Assembly: GCF_002217945.1 (NCBI RefSeq)
Contig: NZ_BCMG01000003.1
Span: forward strand, 186,001 to 250,000
DNA from: Secundilactobacillus silagei JCM 19001
GTDB taxonomy: Bacteria; Bacillota; Bacilli; Lactobacillales; Lactobacillaceae
DNA length: 64,000 bases
Reading direction: 5' to 3'
The notes below the pieces were generated by a model that was not told the origin of the DNA, searched no databases, and saw nothing but the letters and a program-made list of their open reading frames with translations. Within the stretch, counting starts at the first letter, position 1; every line of letters begins with the position of its first letter. The position numbers and the translations under genes were made by a program. Below are positions 41,329 through 51,165 of this stretch, in pieces.

Positions 41329-42213
41329 TTAATTTTGAAAACTATCTTTAAACTTCTTAATAAACTGATCAACAACGGGCGTTAAAATCCGTTCACGTCG
41401 CCAAACCAACACACAATTAGTCTCAATTGTTGGTGCTAACGGAACGAAGCTAACTTCTTTGGGCTTACGCCCACTAATAGCACCTTCGATCATTAAGGCT
41501 GGTGCAACCCCGTGGGCAACCAGTGAAATCACGTTAAAGGAGAGATTGAAGTGCCCTTTGACTCGTAATCTTGAAATTGGCGCCTGTGCCCAGTGGCTGA
41601 GCATGTCCTGCACCTCATGTCGGCCGGATAGGATTAAAGGTGTCCGCACCAGGTCAGTTGGTGAGATTGAGGCTTGCCGTGCCAACGAGGAACTTGAAGA
41701 GACTAATAGCCCCCAACGTTCACGTCGTGGTAAAGTCAGCGTTTGATACTTTTCCGTATCCACTGGCTGCAAGAGAATCGCCACATCCAGTAACCCCTTA
41801 TCCAGCCGTTCTTTGATGATATCACTGGTACCGCTAAAGATATCAAAGGTCACCTGCGGATAATCGTGAACGAATTCTTCTAGTATCATGGATAAAGTAT
41901 CGGAATTATCCGCTTCAACGCAGCCAATGTTAATGTTGCCGCTAAATAACTGCTGTTTACGGGTTTCGAATGCCAAGGTAGTTTGCTGCGAGAGTTCCAG
42001 AATCTCGGCCGCCCGACTTTGCAGGAATAGCCCCGCGTCCGTAAGTGTTAAATGATGATGTTCACGAATAAATAACGCTGTCCCCAATTCGTCTTCGAGG
42101 AGTTTTAGCTGCCGGCTCAAAGTGGGTTGGGTAATATGTAAGATTGCGGCTGCTTTGGAGATATTGCCCTCCTCTGCAATCGTGTAAAAATAACGCAGTA
42201 ATCTCAGTTCCAA
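41329..42213 (-). CDS. LysR-family regulator of the SDR/cupin operon (predicted)
   Basis: 294 residues. The N-terminal MELRLLRYFYTIAEEGNISKAAAILHITQPTLSRQLKLLEDELG is a textbook LysR helix-turn-helix. The effector domain (about 90-290) opens with NINIGCVEADNSDTLSMILEEF. It is upstream of and in line with the SDR-cupin-CMD genes, separated by a terminator, an arrangement often seen where the regulator controls the next operon. The signal is unknown. Confidence 0.93.
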   Translation of the reverse strand: MELRLLRYFYTIAEEGNISKAAAILHITQPTLSRQLKLLEDELGTALFIREHHHLTLTDAGLFLQSRAAEILELSQQTTLAFETRKQQLFSGNINIGCVEADNSDTLSMILEEFVHDYPQVTFDIFSGTSDIIKERLDKGLLDVAILLQPVDTEKYQTLTLPRRERWGLLVSSSSSLARQASISPTDLVRTPLILSGRHEVQDMLSHWAQAPISRLRVKGHFNLSFNVISLVAHGVAPALMIEGAISGRKPKEVSFVPLAPTIETNCVLVWRRERILTPVVDQFIKKFKDSFQN

Positions 42214-42371
42214 AATCTCACCCCCAAATACATTTGTTTAAGTTTAAGTGCTAGTCTCTGGATTGTAAAGTCGGCTATCAAGTTAAAAAATATTCACATG
42301 TTAGTCTTAACTTCACTCGTATCAGCGTTAAGTGCTAGAATAACAGCATCAACATCCAAAGGAGTATTAAT

Positions 42372-43061
42372 ATGATTTTGCAACGTAACAATTTACCTAA
42401 CATCGATCAGGTCTCTGAAGAAATGAGTCACATGCTGGGAGATTACAACGCCAGTGAATTTCGACAATTTTTTGTTTATTATCTGCAATGCCAGGCTGGC
42501 GCCAAAGAGTTTAGTACTAAACTTGAAAATCTTGACAGTGAATTTGAAATGCTCGATAACCATAATCCAATTCATCATATGGAAACCCGAATGAAATCCC
42601 CTCAAAGTTTGCTTCGTAAATTAACTAAAAAGGGGTATGACTTTACGTTTGACAATATCAAAAATAATATTTTTGATATTGCGGGTATTCGGGTCATTAC
42701 GAACTATCTTGAAGATATTAACACGGTAGAAAAAGCGTTGACTAAACAGTCTGACGTGACGCTGATCAAACGTAAAGACTATATCTCACACCCTAAGCCC
42801 AGTGGCTATCGGAGCCTTCACCTCGTGGTCTCCGTACCCGTTTTTCGAGCTGACGGACCAGTTTCAACCCCCGTTGAGATTCAACTACGAACAGTTGGCA
42901 TGGACATGTGGGCCAGTTTGGAACACAAATTACGCTATAAAACCAATGTCGATAAGAAAAAAGTTGAAAAATACGGCGATCAATTAAAAGACTACTCCAC
43001 GGAACTGAATCAAATCGAAACTAATATGCAGGAAATTTTTAATAATTTGCAGCACAAATAA
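42372..43061 (+). CDS. relQ: Small alarmone synthetase RelQ (GTP pyrophosphokinase)
   Basis: 229 residues, a single synthetase domain. It makes (p)ppGpp from ATP and GDP/GTP. DIAGIRVITNYLEDI, RKDYISHPKPSGYRSLHLVVSVPVF (the synthetase signature) and PVEIQLRTVGMDMWASLEHKLRYK (the catalytic EIQLRT) are all intact. There is no hydrolase or TGS/ACT domain, so it is RelQ/RelP type; RelQ-like acidic C-terminal helices are compatible. It stands alone, ATG behind AAAGGAG. Confidence 0.95.
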   Translation: MILQRNNLPNIDQVSEEMSHMLGDYNASEFRQFFVYYLQCQAGAKEFSTKLENLDSEFEMLDNHNPIHHMETRMKSPQSLLRKLTKKGYDFTFDNIKNNIFDIAGIRVITNYLEDINTVEKALTKQSDVTLIKRKDYISHPKPSGYRSLHLVVSVPVFRADGPVSTPVEIQLRTVGMDMWASLEHKLRYKTNVDKKKVEKYGDQLKDYSTELNQIETNMQEIFNNLQHK

Positions 43062-43080
43062 GGCTAATTTCTAGCATCTA

Positions 43081-43096
43081 TGTTTCACGTGAAACA
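43081..43096. promoter_or_regulatory. parS site (perfect consensus)
   Basis: TGTTTCACGTGAAACA is identical to the B. subtilis parS consensus bound by Spo0J/ParB. It lies between relQ and its terminator. Confidence 0.85.
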
Positions 43097-43107
43097 TTTT
43101 AATGCAT

Positions 43108-43142
43108 AAAGCGGACGGACACGATTAATGTCCGTCCGCTTT
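43108..43142. terminator. Bidirectional terminator
   Basis: AAAGCGGACGGACA / TGTCCGTCCGCTTT, a perfect 14-bp stem. Confidence 0.9.
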
Positions 43143-43186
43143 ACTATTATCGTAAATTTCTACTATATATTAAGCGCCTTTTTAAG

Positions 43187-43648
43187 TTAAAGCTGTTGCT
43201 CCAAATTAAGCATTTCAACCAAGCCATCCGCGCAATCGGCACCTTTATTATCACCTTTGCCACCAGCACGGCTAATTGCCTGTTCGATATTATCAGTGGT
43301 TAAAACGCCGAACATGACCGGTACCGGTCCGTTCAAGGATACCTGTGCCACCCCGTTAGCAGTCTCCGCACAAACGTAATCGTAATGCGACGTTTCACCG
43401 CGAATCACGGCACCAAGCGCGATGATGCCGTCTACTTGACCGCTGTTCGCCAACTTTTTAGTTATCCGTGGTAACTCTAAAGCACCAGGAACGGTCGCTA
43501 CTGTGATATCGGCATCGCTCACACCATACTTTTCTAACTGTGAAACTGCCCCTTGTTGCAACTTTTCCGTTACCAGTGCGTTGAATTGCGCCACCACGAT
43601 ACCGATTTTAAACTCATGGTTAATTCTCGAATGATTTAAAATATTCAT
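43187..43648 (-). CDS. ribH: 6,7-dimethyl-8-ribityllumazine synthase
   Basis: 153 residues. It joins the aminouracil and dihydroxybutanone phosphate to lumazine and builds the icosahedral or pentameric shell. FKIGIVVAQFNALVTEKL, VPGALELPRITKKL and ALGAVIRGETSHYDYVC (with the catalytic His) are diagnostic. It is the last gene of ribD-ribE-ribBA-ribH and follows ribBA with no gap, indicating coupling. Confidence 0.97.
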   Translation of the reverse strand: MNILNHSRINHEFKIGIVVAQFNALVTEKLQQGAVSQLEKYGVSDADITVATVPGALELPRITKKLANSGQVDGIIALGAVIRGETSHYDYVCAETANGVAQVSLNGPVPVMFGVLTTDNIEQAISRAGGKGDNKGADCADGLVEMLNLEQQL

Positions 43649-44857
43649 TTATTGAACCTCCTTTAATAGGTGATGAAATTTATTCTTTTTAGTCGTCAAA
43701 TACGCCTTATTCTCCGGCGTTAACCCCGTTTCAAGTGAGATTCGCTGATTAACATGGATGCCATGCTGTTCTAATTGCTGAATTTTATCCGGATTATTCG
43801 TCATCAAGTTAACCGTTTTGACACCTTCTTGCCGTAAAATAGCCGCTGCCAGACCATAATTGCGGTCATCAGCAGGCAGACCTAAGCGTAAATTAGCCTC
43901 AACTGTATCAAGGCCTTGTTCCTGCAGTTCATAGGCCTTCAACTTATTAGCAAGGCCAATACCACGGCCTTCTTGGCGTAGATACAGTACCGCCCCACGA
44001 CCAGCTTGCTCAATTCGTTTCAGTGCTTCAGCCAATTGAGCACCGCAATCACAGCGTTTCGAGCCAAACACATCACCCGTTAAACATTCCGAATGAAGCC
44101 GCAGTAATAACGGCTCATCACTGCTGATATTCCCTTTTGTAATGAGTAAGGTCGGCTCACTGTCCGCACCTGTCTTAAAGGCCTTCAGTTTAAAATTGCC
44201 GTACTTTGTAGGTAACTGAACGTTAGCAATCGTTTCAATGGTTTTAAGTTGTCGATACCGCTGTAATTCCGGAATGGTGATCATGGGTATCTGGGTTCCT
44301 TCGGCATAGGCTTTAAGGTCCTTACGGCGAGCCATCGTACCGTCTTTTTTTAGGATTTCACAAATGTAGGCAATCGGTTGGCTACCCGCCAACTTTGCCA
44401 AATCAACGGCCGCTTCCGTATGCCCATCGCGTTCTAACACACCGTTATCCCGCGCAATTAAAGGAAAAATATGACCTGGATGATAAAAATCAGCAAACTG
44501 ACTATCCGTCTGAGCCAAGGCCTGAATGGTGGTTGCCCGATCATAAGCTGAAATTCCAGTACTGGTCGTCCGTGCATCAGTACTGATCGTAAAGGCCGTC
44601 CCAAACGCATCCGTTGCATCCGTTACCATCGGTTTCAAATCCAATCGGTGTGCAATTTCTGCACTCATTGGCACGCAGAGAAGTCCCCGGGCCTTAGTGA
44701 CCATGGTATTGACGGTTGCGGGCGAAACGTATTCAGCCAGCCCCACCATGTCGCCTTCAGCTTCACGATCCAATGAATCTGCCACAACAATCAGCTTACC
44801 TTGTTTAAGTGCCTCAATAGCTGCTTCAATTTTTTGAATCAATGCTTGATTTGTCAT
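43649..44857 (-). CDS. ribBA: Bifunctional DHBP synthase / GTP cyclohydrolase II
   Basis: 402 residues in two domains. Residues 1 to about 200: 3,4-dihydroxy-2-butanone-4-phosphate synthase, with DSLDREAEGDMVGLAEYV (usual DDEDRENEGD), DATDAFGTAFTISTDA and HPGHIFPLIARDNGVLERDGHTEAAVDL. Residues 200-400: GTP cyclohydrolase II, with RLHSECLTGDVFGSKRCDCGAQL carrying the zinc Cys set and YLRQEGRGIGLANKLKAYELQEQG. It supplies both precursors of riboflavin from ribulose-5-phosphate and GTP. The DHBP acidic loop is slightly altered but keeps its Asp and Glu. Confidence 0.97.
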   Translation of the reverse strand: MTNQALIQKIEAAIEALKQGKLIVVADSLDREAEGDMVGLAEYVSPATVNTMVTKARGLLCVPMSAEIAHRLDLKPMVTDATDAFGTAFTISTDARTTSTGISAYDRATTIQALAQTDSQFADFYHPGHIFPLIARDNGVLERDGHTEAAVDLAKLAGSQPIAYICEILKKDGTMARRKDLKAYAEGTQIPMITIPELQRYRQLKTIETIANVQLPTKYGNFKLKAFKTGADSEPTLLITKGNISSDEPLLLRLHSECLTGDVFGSKRCDCGAQLAEALKRIEQAGRGAVLYLRQEGRGIGLANKLKAYELQEQGLDTVEANLRLGLPADDRNYGLAAAILRQEGVKTVNLMTNNPDKIQQLEQHGIHVNQRISLETGLTPENKAYLTTKKNKFHHLLKEVQ

Positions 44858-45456
44858 TGAATTGCTTCCTTTCGCTGCATCGCTACCACGTACTTTCCCA
44901 AAACATCCGTTTCAATGTTGACTAGCTCCCCAACTTGCCGGTCTCCCAGCGTTGTTTGGTTTTGGGTATATGGAATCAAACTCACACTGAACCGTTGCGC
45001 ATCCGTTTGGGTCACGGTTAAGCTGACGCCATCGATAGCGATTGATCCCTTTTTAACGATATAATCACCGTACTCTGGCGCAATCATAAACGTTAAGATG
45101 ACCGCATTTTGATCTGCCTCACGTTGAATCAGTTTCGCGGTCGTATCAACGTGACCTAATACAAAATGCCCATCTAACCGTTCAGAGGCACCCAACGCTG
45201 GCTCCAAATTAACGCGGTCATGCCTTTTTAACTGTTTTAAATTCGTCAATCGACTGGTTTCAGGCATCACTTCAACGGTGATTTGATCAACAGTTGCCGC
45301 AGTCACCGTCAAGCAGATACCATTAACGGCATAACTATCACCAGCATGCGGTGCCAGTTCCGTCAATAGCGGTGAAGCAATTGTTAACTTAGCGGTATCG
45401 GCCAATCGTTCTAGTGCCACAACGTGACCCATACCTTTAATAATTCCGGTAAACAT
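44854..45456 (-). CDS. ribE: Riboflavin synthase alpha subunit
   Basis: 200 residues made of two lumazine-binding barrels. MFTGIIKGMGHV starts the first; VNGICLTVTAAT is its ligand motif; GHFVLGHVD and the second-half DGVSLTVTQTDAQRFSVSLIPYT repeat the pattern. It dismutates two lumazines to riboflavin. The stop overlaps ribBA by four bases. ribD ends two bases upstream. The numbering ribE/ribC/ribB varies between species. Confidence 0.97.
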   Translation of the reverse strand: MFTGIIKGMGHVVALERLADTAKLTIASPLLTELAPHAGDSYAVNGICLTVTAATVDQITVEVMPETSRLTNLKQLKRHDRVNLEPALGASERLDGHFVLGHVDTTAKLIQREADQNAVILTFMIAPEYGDYIVKKGSIAIDGVSLTVTQTDAQRFSVSLIPYTQNQTTLGDRQVGELVNIETDVLGKYVVAMQRKEAIQ

Positions 45457-45458
45457 TT

Positions 45459-46502
45459 CTACACCCTCCTAGTCGAAATCCGAATATCTGGTCCTAACAT
45501 TGAGATCGTTGGTTTTTCAAAACCAACTTGCTCTGTCAACGACTGACCAATTACGGCTGGCAGGCCACTGCCACCCAACAGCATTGGCGCCACATAAATC
45601 ACCAAATCATCCACCAATTCAGCAGCGATAAAATCTGCCTGCAGATGACTACCGCCTTCAACTAAGAGTGATTGAATCCCCTCGTCAGCTAACTTTTGAA
45701 CAATAGCTTTCGGCGTCCAGTGCGGGTTAACGAATGCTTGGATATTTGCGGGAAGTTTTGTTGACGCTGCCGTTTCACTGAAAAACCAGGTGGGCGCTGA
45801 CTGATCAAATAAATGACTCTGCCGGTCCACGTCATCTATATGACGAACGAGTGCTGCACGAATTGGCGGAAATACCATTGAGCCAGTTCTTACCGTTAAT
45901 CGCGGATTATCAATTGACAGGGTATGCTCACCCACTAAAATGACTTGCTGATGCTGTCTCAATCGTTGTGTATCCTGCTGGGCAGCCGTTTGGGTAAGCA
46001 CCGTCCGTTCCTTCTTAGCACCATTAATTTTGCCATCTAATGACATGGCATATTTTAAGGTCACCAACGGCCGCTGATGCTGATAGAAATAGTTATACGC
46101 CACGTTTAATCCCAGCGTCTCACCAAGAAGGTCAACCTGAATACCATGCGCTCTTAGAATTGCGATCCCTTTACCACTCACCAGCGGATTAGGATCTGAT
46201 TGCCCGATAACGACGCGAGCAATACCGACTTCCGCTAAGCGCTTTGCACAAGGCGGTGTTTTCCCGTAATGACTGCATGGTTCCAAAGTGACATACATTG
46301 TGGCACGCTTGGCCTGACTGATATCTGCTAGCTGTGCCAGCGCGTCAATTTCTGCGTGTCGCTGACCAAACTGATGATGATAGCCCACTGCCAAGACTTG
46401 CTGATTCTTAACGATCACTGCACCAACTTGCGGATTAGTCCAAGTTGCCTGCCCTTTTTTAGCGGCATCGACCGCTATTTGAAAATATTTTGACTCTATC
46501 AA
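45459..46502 (-). CDS. ribD: Bifunctional riboflavin deaminase/reductase
   Basis: 347 residues; a TTG start is predicted because GTGAGGTG is near it and no ATG is in frame. The N-terminal deaminase domain has HAEIDALAQLADI (zinc His and proton Glu) and TLEPCSHYGKTPPCAKRLAE (PCxxxGKTPPC). From about 145 the NADPH-dependent reductase domain begins: VTLKYAMSLDGKI, and GGSHLQADFI. It converts the pyrimidine from GTP in two steps. First gene of the riboflavin operon, under an FMN riboswitch. Confidence 0.95.
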   Translation of the reverse strand: MIESKYFQIAVDAAKKGQATWTNPQVGAVIVKNQQVLAVGYHHQFGQRHAEIDALAQLADISQAKRATMYVTLEPCSHYGKTPPCAKRLAEVGIARVVIGQSDPNPLVSGKGIAILRAHGIQVDLLGETLGLNVAYNYFYQHQRPLVTLKYAMSLDGKINGAKKERTVLTQTAAQQDTQRLRQHQQVILVGEHTLSIDNPRLTVRTGSMVFPPIRAALVRHIDDVDRQSHLFDQSAPTWFFSETAASTKLPANIQAFVNPHWTPKAIVQKLADEGIQSLLVEGGSHLQADFIAAELVDDLVIYVAPMLLGGSGLPAVIGQSLTEQVGFEKPTISMLGPDIRISTRRV

Positions 46503-46518
46503 ACCTCATTCACCTCAC

Positions 46519-46554
46519 GAAAAAAGGCCTCGCATTATAAAATGCGGGGCCTCA
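46519..46554 (-). terminator. Riboswitch-controlled terminator before ribD
   Basis: On the minus strand GAGGCCCCGCATT pairs with AATGCGAGGCC, followed by TTTTTT, 17 bases before ribD. Confidence 0.85.
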
Positions 46555-46628
46555 TTAATTGATAAGCTAAACAAGATTTCATACGGAATGGTACACAAAA
46601 AAGTGTACACCAATGGTACGAAATAGTG

Positions 46629-46778
46629 CGTTTCTTCTCCCATCCAGACTTTAACTGTCGGTCCCAGACTCTCACTGGGTCAACCACGTAAACGTGGGTC
46701 ACGGACTTCAGCCATGTTACGATTGCTTGTTCAATCTAACTGTCACCATCGGTCGGGAATTACACCCTGCCCCGAAGA
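46629..46778 (-). promoter_or_regulatory. FMN riboswitch (RFN element)
   Basis: On the minus strand CTTCGGGGCAGGGTG opens the aptamer, followed by TAATTCCCGACCG, TGGTGA, GTTGACCCAGTGAG and AGTCTGGATGGGAGAAGAAACG, all in the RFN order. FMN binding would favour the terminator that follows. Confidence 0.95.
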
Positions 46779-46844
46779 AATCTATTCAGTTTTCATCAGC
46801 TATCGTACACTGAATCAATTTAGAATGCAAGAAACATCACAAGC

Positions 46845-48650
46845 TTATTCTTTAATCGCAATGCTTCGTGCCCGCAGTGCCCAAAGGATCGTCACGGTAT
46901 CGACAACTTCTTGCAGCAGTGCGCCAATAATGGCTGGGATAACGCCAAAGCTGGCAATCAGCATCAGCACCGTACAAATGATGATTCCGACCATCACAGA
47001 CTGCCGGGCAACGTGCATGGTTGCACGAGAAATTCGCACGGCAATCACGGTACGACGCAGGTCATCCTTTAAAATCACGGCATCCGCGGACTCACTGGCA
47101 GTCGTTGCACCGCTAGCACCCATAGCAATACCAACATCGGCCGTTACCAGCGATGGCGCATCATTTACCCCATCACCGACCATGGCAACTGGCCGTTGGT
47201 CTGCAGGCACTTGTTTCAGTACTTCAATTTTTTCGCCTGGCAGACATTCAGCATGCACCCGGTCGATGCCAACGGCTTTGGCAATCTTTTCAGCAATTGC
47301 CTGCCGGTCACCAGAAATCATCATTAAGTGTTTGATTCCCAGCTCATGTAATTCAGACATGGTGGTCACTGCTTCTGGGCGCAGTTCATCCGTAAAGGTG
47401 ATGCAGCCTAAATACTGATCATCAGCGGAGACATAAACCGCGGTATCATCACGTTTTTGAATCGAATTATCCGGCATAGCGAAATCGGCTTTACCAACAC
47501 GAACAACGTGACCATCAATTTGCGCTTGAACGCCGCCACCGGTCGTTTCTTTAACGTCACTGACGGTTGGCAGCTGATCTGGTGCCGCCTGCATCAACGA
47601 ACGGGCCAGAATATGGTTAGACTGCTGTTCAGTGGCTGCTGCCAGCGTTAATAACCGTTTTTGATCAACGTCTGGCTGCGCAATGATTTCACTGACTTTT
47701 AAATGACCTTGAGTGATCGTCCCGGTCTTATCAAACGCCATGGTTTTAACCTTCGCTAACCGTTCAAGTGTAGTCCCAGTTTTCACAATGATTCCGCTCT
47801 GACTGGCCCGGCTCATCCCGGCAACCAGCGCAATTGGTGCGGCTAAAATCAACGGGCAAGGAGAGGCCACCACCAAGACTTCCGCAAACCGAACTGGGTC
47901 GCCTGAAACAATCCAAGCGGTCCCAGCAATCACGTAAGCTAAGATGGTAAACGGCAACGCATAACGGTCAGCCATGCGGACAAAATGAGCTGGCTGTGAC
48001 TCCGCCTGTTTGACTAAGCGGACAATATTTTGAAATTGACTATCGGCAGCTTTCTGATCAGCCGTCATTTGAATGGACGCGTCGCCGTTGATGGATCCTG
48101 ACATGACGGTATCACCCGTTACCTTATCAATTGGGCGTGATTCACCAGTTAATGAGGATTCATCCAAGGTGGTGCTCCCATTAATGATTGTCCCATCCAC
48201 TGGAATAACTTCGCCGGGTTTGACCAGCAGCTGGTCACCGACACTAACTGAATCGATTGCAATTGCCTTGACTGCGCCATCTACCATTAAATGAGCCTGC
48301 TGCGGCGATTTTTCCAGGAGTGATTGAAGGTCCGCGTTAGCTTTGTGAGCAGCGTAATCTTCCAACGCGTCACCGCCAGTCAGCATTAAAAGCACGATGA
48401 GGGCCGCCCAATACTCGCCAATAGCTAAAGTGGCAATCACCGCTGTAATCGCCAGCAGATCCACGCCAAACTTACCTGACCGCAGCGTTTTAACCATGTC
48501 AATGAACATGAGCAGAGCAATCAGTGAACCAAGCACCGTCACGATAACTTGCGCCCAGACAGACTGATGCAACCCGAATGCCAATATAAGGGCAATTGCA
48601 CCAACACTGACTACTGCCCATAACCGTCGATAATTAGAGAGTTTTTGCAT
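46845..48650 (-). CDS. P1B-type heavy-metal ATPase with SPC motif and altered HP locus
   Basis: 601 residues. There is no N-terminal metal-binding domain. Key motifs: TGES, ASPCPLILAAP (SPC at 263-265), [11 protein letters not shown] (Asp 307), MISGDRQAIA and GDGVNDAPSL. SPC is the P1B-4 type metal motif (cobalt, iron, or zinc). The nucleotide-domain HP dipeptide, usually SxHPLA, reads SNHILA, so the conserved Pro is replaced by Ile. The last segment is LLQEVVDTVTILWALRA. The start is ATG behind GGGAGGTG. A TATAAT -10 is 30-40 bases upstream. It is the gene above the riboflavin leader and independent of it. Confidence 0.88.
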   Translation of the reverse strand: MQKLSNYRRLWAVVSVGAIALILAFGLHQSVWAQVIVTVLGSLIALLMFIDMVKTLRSGKFGVDLLAITAVIATLAIGEYWAALIVLLMLTGGDALEDYAAHKANADLQSLLEKSPQQAHLMVDGAVKAIAIDSVSVGDQLLVKPGEVIPVDGTIINGSTTLDESSLTGESRPIDKVTGDTVMSGSINGDASIQMTADQKAADSQFQNIVRLVKQAESQPAHFVRMADRYALPFTILAYVIAGTAWIVSGDPVRFAEVLVVASPCPLILAAPIALVAGMSRASQSGIIVKTGTTLERLAKVKTMAFDKTGTITQGHLKVSEIIAQPDVDQKRLLTLAAATEQQSNHILARSLMQAAPDQLPTVSDVKETTGGGVQAQIDGHVVRVGKADFAMPDNSIQKRDDTAVYVSADDQYLGCITFTDELRPEAVTTMSELHELGIKHLMMISGDRQAIAEKIAKAVGIDRVHAECLPGEKIEVLKQVPADQRPVAMVGDGVNDAPSLVTADVGIAMGASGATTASESADAVILKDDLRRTVIAVRISRATMHVARQSVMVGIIICTVLMLIASFGVIPAIIGALLQEVVDTVTILWALRARSIAIKE

Positions 48651-48775
48651 AACGTCACCTCCCAGACAGTATATTTTACCTTTATTATACCTGAATTTAT
48701 TGTGAAGTAGGTAACAATAAGACTAAATTTGTGAGTCGTAAAAAAATAAGCAACCTGTGTCATAAGTCTATGTTG

Positions 48776-48971
48776 GTAAGTATCCTAATTGATTTCTTAA
48801 CTGAAAATAGTAATAAATGGCCATCTGTTCAATACTTCGATATGGCCTAATAGTGCGCCAAAACTCAGATTCCGGCCATTTAACTCAAATAAGACCCATT
48901 CCGATAAAGTTCATCGAAATGGGTCTTATTTGAGTTAAATTCTGGAATCTACCGAGTTTTGTCGCACACTC
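48776..48971. repeat. Hairpin repeat element, copy 1
   Basis: Homologous to an inverted copy at 54553-54720. It contains a perfect 23-bp stem (48878-48900 with 48918-48940) around CGATAAAGTTCATCG, an outer AGATTCC/GGAATCT and AAACTC/GAGTTT, and a GTGCG/CGCAC base. It lies between uspA and the P1B ATPase gene. Confidence 0.8.
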
Positions 48972-48995
48972 TTACTCTACCCCATAATATTTAAT

Positions 48996-49433
48996 TTAAC
49001 GAATGACTAATACTGAAATCGGTGCGTATTTAGCCATGTAAGCTGCTTGAGAACCAAAGCGGCGTTTTAACCCCTTTTTAGCGATTGAACCGATAATCAA
49101 TACGTCTGCTTGCGCGTGCGGAATGACGTCGTTGACGATCACTTCACCCGGTTTACCTTCAGAAACTAACGCATCAACCTGTTCAACGCCAGCATCTCGA
49201 GCTTGTTTAACGTACGACTTAATATGTTCATCAAGTTCGCTGCGTTCCCCATGGATGTAATCCTTATCCAGTGCTTCATACACGCTTAATTCATGACTTT
49301 CAAGAATTGAAACAATGGTTAAGCGCGCATGACGTTGGATAGCAGTAGCAATCGCATACTGAAAGGCTAATCGCGCATCGTCAGAGTCATCGACACCAAC
49401 TAAAATATGCTTAAAGACAGTTTTTGTGGTCAT
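48996..49433 (-). CDS. Universal stress protein, UspA family
   Basis: 145 residues, one Usp domain: FKHILVGVDDSDDARLAFQYAIATA at the N-terminus and DVLIIGSIAKKGLKRRFGSQAAYMAKYAPISVLVIR at the C-terminus. The G-x2-G-x9-G(S/T) ATP loop is only partly kept. It begins 13 bases after mntH, with its own GGAGG. UspA genes commonly follow Nramp genes in lactobacilli; the functional link is unknown. Confidence 0.9.
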   Translation of the reverse strand: MTTKTVFKHILVGVDDSDDARLAFQYAIATAIQRHARLTIVSILESHELSVYEALDKDYIHGERSELDEHIKSYVKQARDAGVEQVDALVSEGKPGEVIVNDVIPHAQADVLIIGSIAKKGLKRRFGSQAAYMAKYAPISVLVIR

Positions 49434-49446
49434 CTCAAACCTCCGT

Positions 49447-51015
49447 TTAGTCCGCTGCTTCTACCTTAGCCTTAAGTCGTTTGTTACCCTTGTACAGATC
49501 GTAAATCGTCCATACCAATAATGCCATAACAGCGGCAATCAAAGCGTAAGCAATATTGTCAGCAACAGCTAATTGGGCTGCTGAAGCATTAGCAGGGAAG
49601 AAGGCTTCAATGTTATCTGGCAAACCTTTCATGTTCAAGGCAGTCAGTGCGATAACTGAGAACCAACCCAAGATCTTAATAACTAGTGAGTTTTTAAACC
49701 GGTCACCCATTTCAAGCTTGCTATCTGTCATCATCAACAGTGGCAGCATTGAGAATGGTAAGGCGAAGGCCAAGAAGACTTGTGAGTTGTTCATTAACGT
49801 GTTCAAAGCTTCGTGTTGACGAATGGGACTTTCGCCACCAGTCATACCAACACAGATCAGAACAGGGATAACAGAAATCAAACGGGTTACTAAACGACGT
49901 GCCCATAGTGGCATCTTCATGTGAATGAAACCTTCCATGATAACTTGACCAGTTAAGGTACCAGTAATCGTGGAGTTTTGACCTGAAGCAAGCAGTGCAA
50001 CGGCGAACAATACTGATAGCACACCGGACTTAGCAACACTGATCAAAAGACCATTGCTTAACATTGAAGAGTTAGACAATGCTTGGAACAAACCGAAGAA
50101 TGAAGGGTCTTTAACGGCACCGTTCTTAAATACGGCAACCCCCATGATCAGCAACAAAGCGTTAACAAAGAATGCCAATGTTAACTGAATGTTTGAATCC
50201 CAAGTGGTGAAACGAACTGTCCGTGCCACATCATCTTCATCGGTGTGGTCGGTCTTACGAGTTTGTGAAATAGCTGAGTGCAAGTACAGGTTATGTGGCA
50301 TAACAGTGGCACCAATGATTCCTAAGGCACCAGTTAATGGTGTACTGCCACCAACCTTAATGGAACTTGAGAAGGTGTCTTTAGTTGGCATCAAGCCACC
50401 AATAACACCGCCCCAGTTAGGATTTGACAAAGCAACTTCATAAGCGAAAACAAGTAAAATAACCAGAATCAAGCAAACCACGATACCTTCGATTTTACGG
50501 AACCCAATCTTGGTTAATAATAGCAATAACAAAACATCAAATACAGTAATGAAAACGGCGTATACCAGCGGAATATGGAATAATAGATAAAGCGCAATGG
50601 CCGCCCCAATAACTTCAGCGATATCAGTCGCCATAATGGCAAGTTCAGTTAGAATCCAAAGCACGATCCCTAATGACTTACTTGTTCGAGCACGAATGGC
50701 TTGTGCTAAATCCATCTGACTCACGATGCCAAGTTTAGCTGCCATGTATTGTAGTAACATCGCAATCAAACTTGACATCAAGATGACAGACATCAGTAAA
50801 TACTGGAAATTTTGACCACCGGTGATTGATGTTGACCAGTTCCCTGGATCCATGTAACCAACGGCAACTAACGCACCAGGCCCTGAGTACATAAATAATG
50901 TTTTCCAAAAGCCTTTCCCCTTTGGAACATCGATTGTCCCATTGATCTCTTCCAACGATTTACCGTTGGCGTATTCGATCAAATGGTGCTTGCGTGGTGT
51001 TTTTTGATCCTTCAA
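49447..51015 (-). CDS. mntH: Nramp-family divalent metal transporter MntH
   Basis: 522 residues from a TTG start behind AAGGGTGG. It imports Mn2+ (and Fe2+ or Cd2+) with protons. The metal-site motifs are [13 protein letters not shown] in helix 1 (DPGN) and [13 protein letters not shown] in helix 6 (MPH). Helices number about 11. The first 30 residues are a hydrophilic extension. It is divergent from a P2-type ATPase and is followed by uspA. Manganese is the main antioxidant metal of lactobacilli, so it fits the window's metal theme. No MntR site was firmly recognised. Confidence 0.95.
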   Translation of the reverse strand: MKDQKTPRKHHLIEYANGKSLEEINGTIDVPKGKGFWKTLFMYSGPGALVAVGYMDPGNWSTSITGGQNFQYLLMSVILMSSLIAMLLQYMAAKLGIVSQMDLAQAIRARTSKSLGIVLWILTELAIMATDIAEVIGAAIALYLLFHIPLVYAVFITVFDVLLLLLLTKIGFRKIEGIVVCLILVILLVFAYEVALSNPNWGGVIGGLMPTKDTFSSSIKVGGSTPLTGALGIIGATVMPHNLYLHSAISQTRKTDHTDEDDVARTVRFTTWDSNIQLTLAFFVNALLLIMGVAVFKNGAVKDPSFFGLFQALSNSSMLSNGLLISVAKSGVLSVLFAVALLASGQNSTITGTLTGQVIMEGFIHMKMPLWARRLVTRLISVIPVLICVGMTGGESPIRQHEALNTLMNNSQVFLAFALPFSMLPLLMMTDSKLEMGDRFKNSLVIKILGWFSVIALTALNMKGLPDNIEAFFPANASAAQLAVADNIAYALIAAVMALLVWTIYDLYKGNKRLKAKVEAAD

Positions 51016-51165
51016 GATAAATAGCCACCCTTCATAAATTTGTTAAGCGTGTTTATTGTACAATTTTTTTTAGATTTGTAAAATAGAGTTTAGGCATTCC
51101 TTAACCTTAAGCCGTTTTCATGGGCACGCTTTCATGTACTAGCCACCAGCCCTGAGCGCCCGTTC

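Noticed and set aside
46714-47418. Plus-strand 234-residue ORF antisense to the P1B ATPase and FMN riboswitch
   Set aside because: Ser/Thr/Ile-rich composition of a shadow frame; it overlaps a certain gene and a certain riboswitch.
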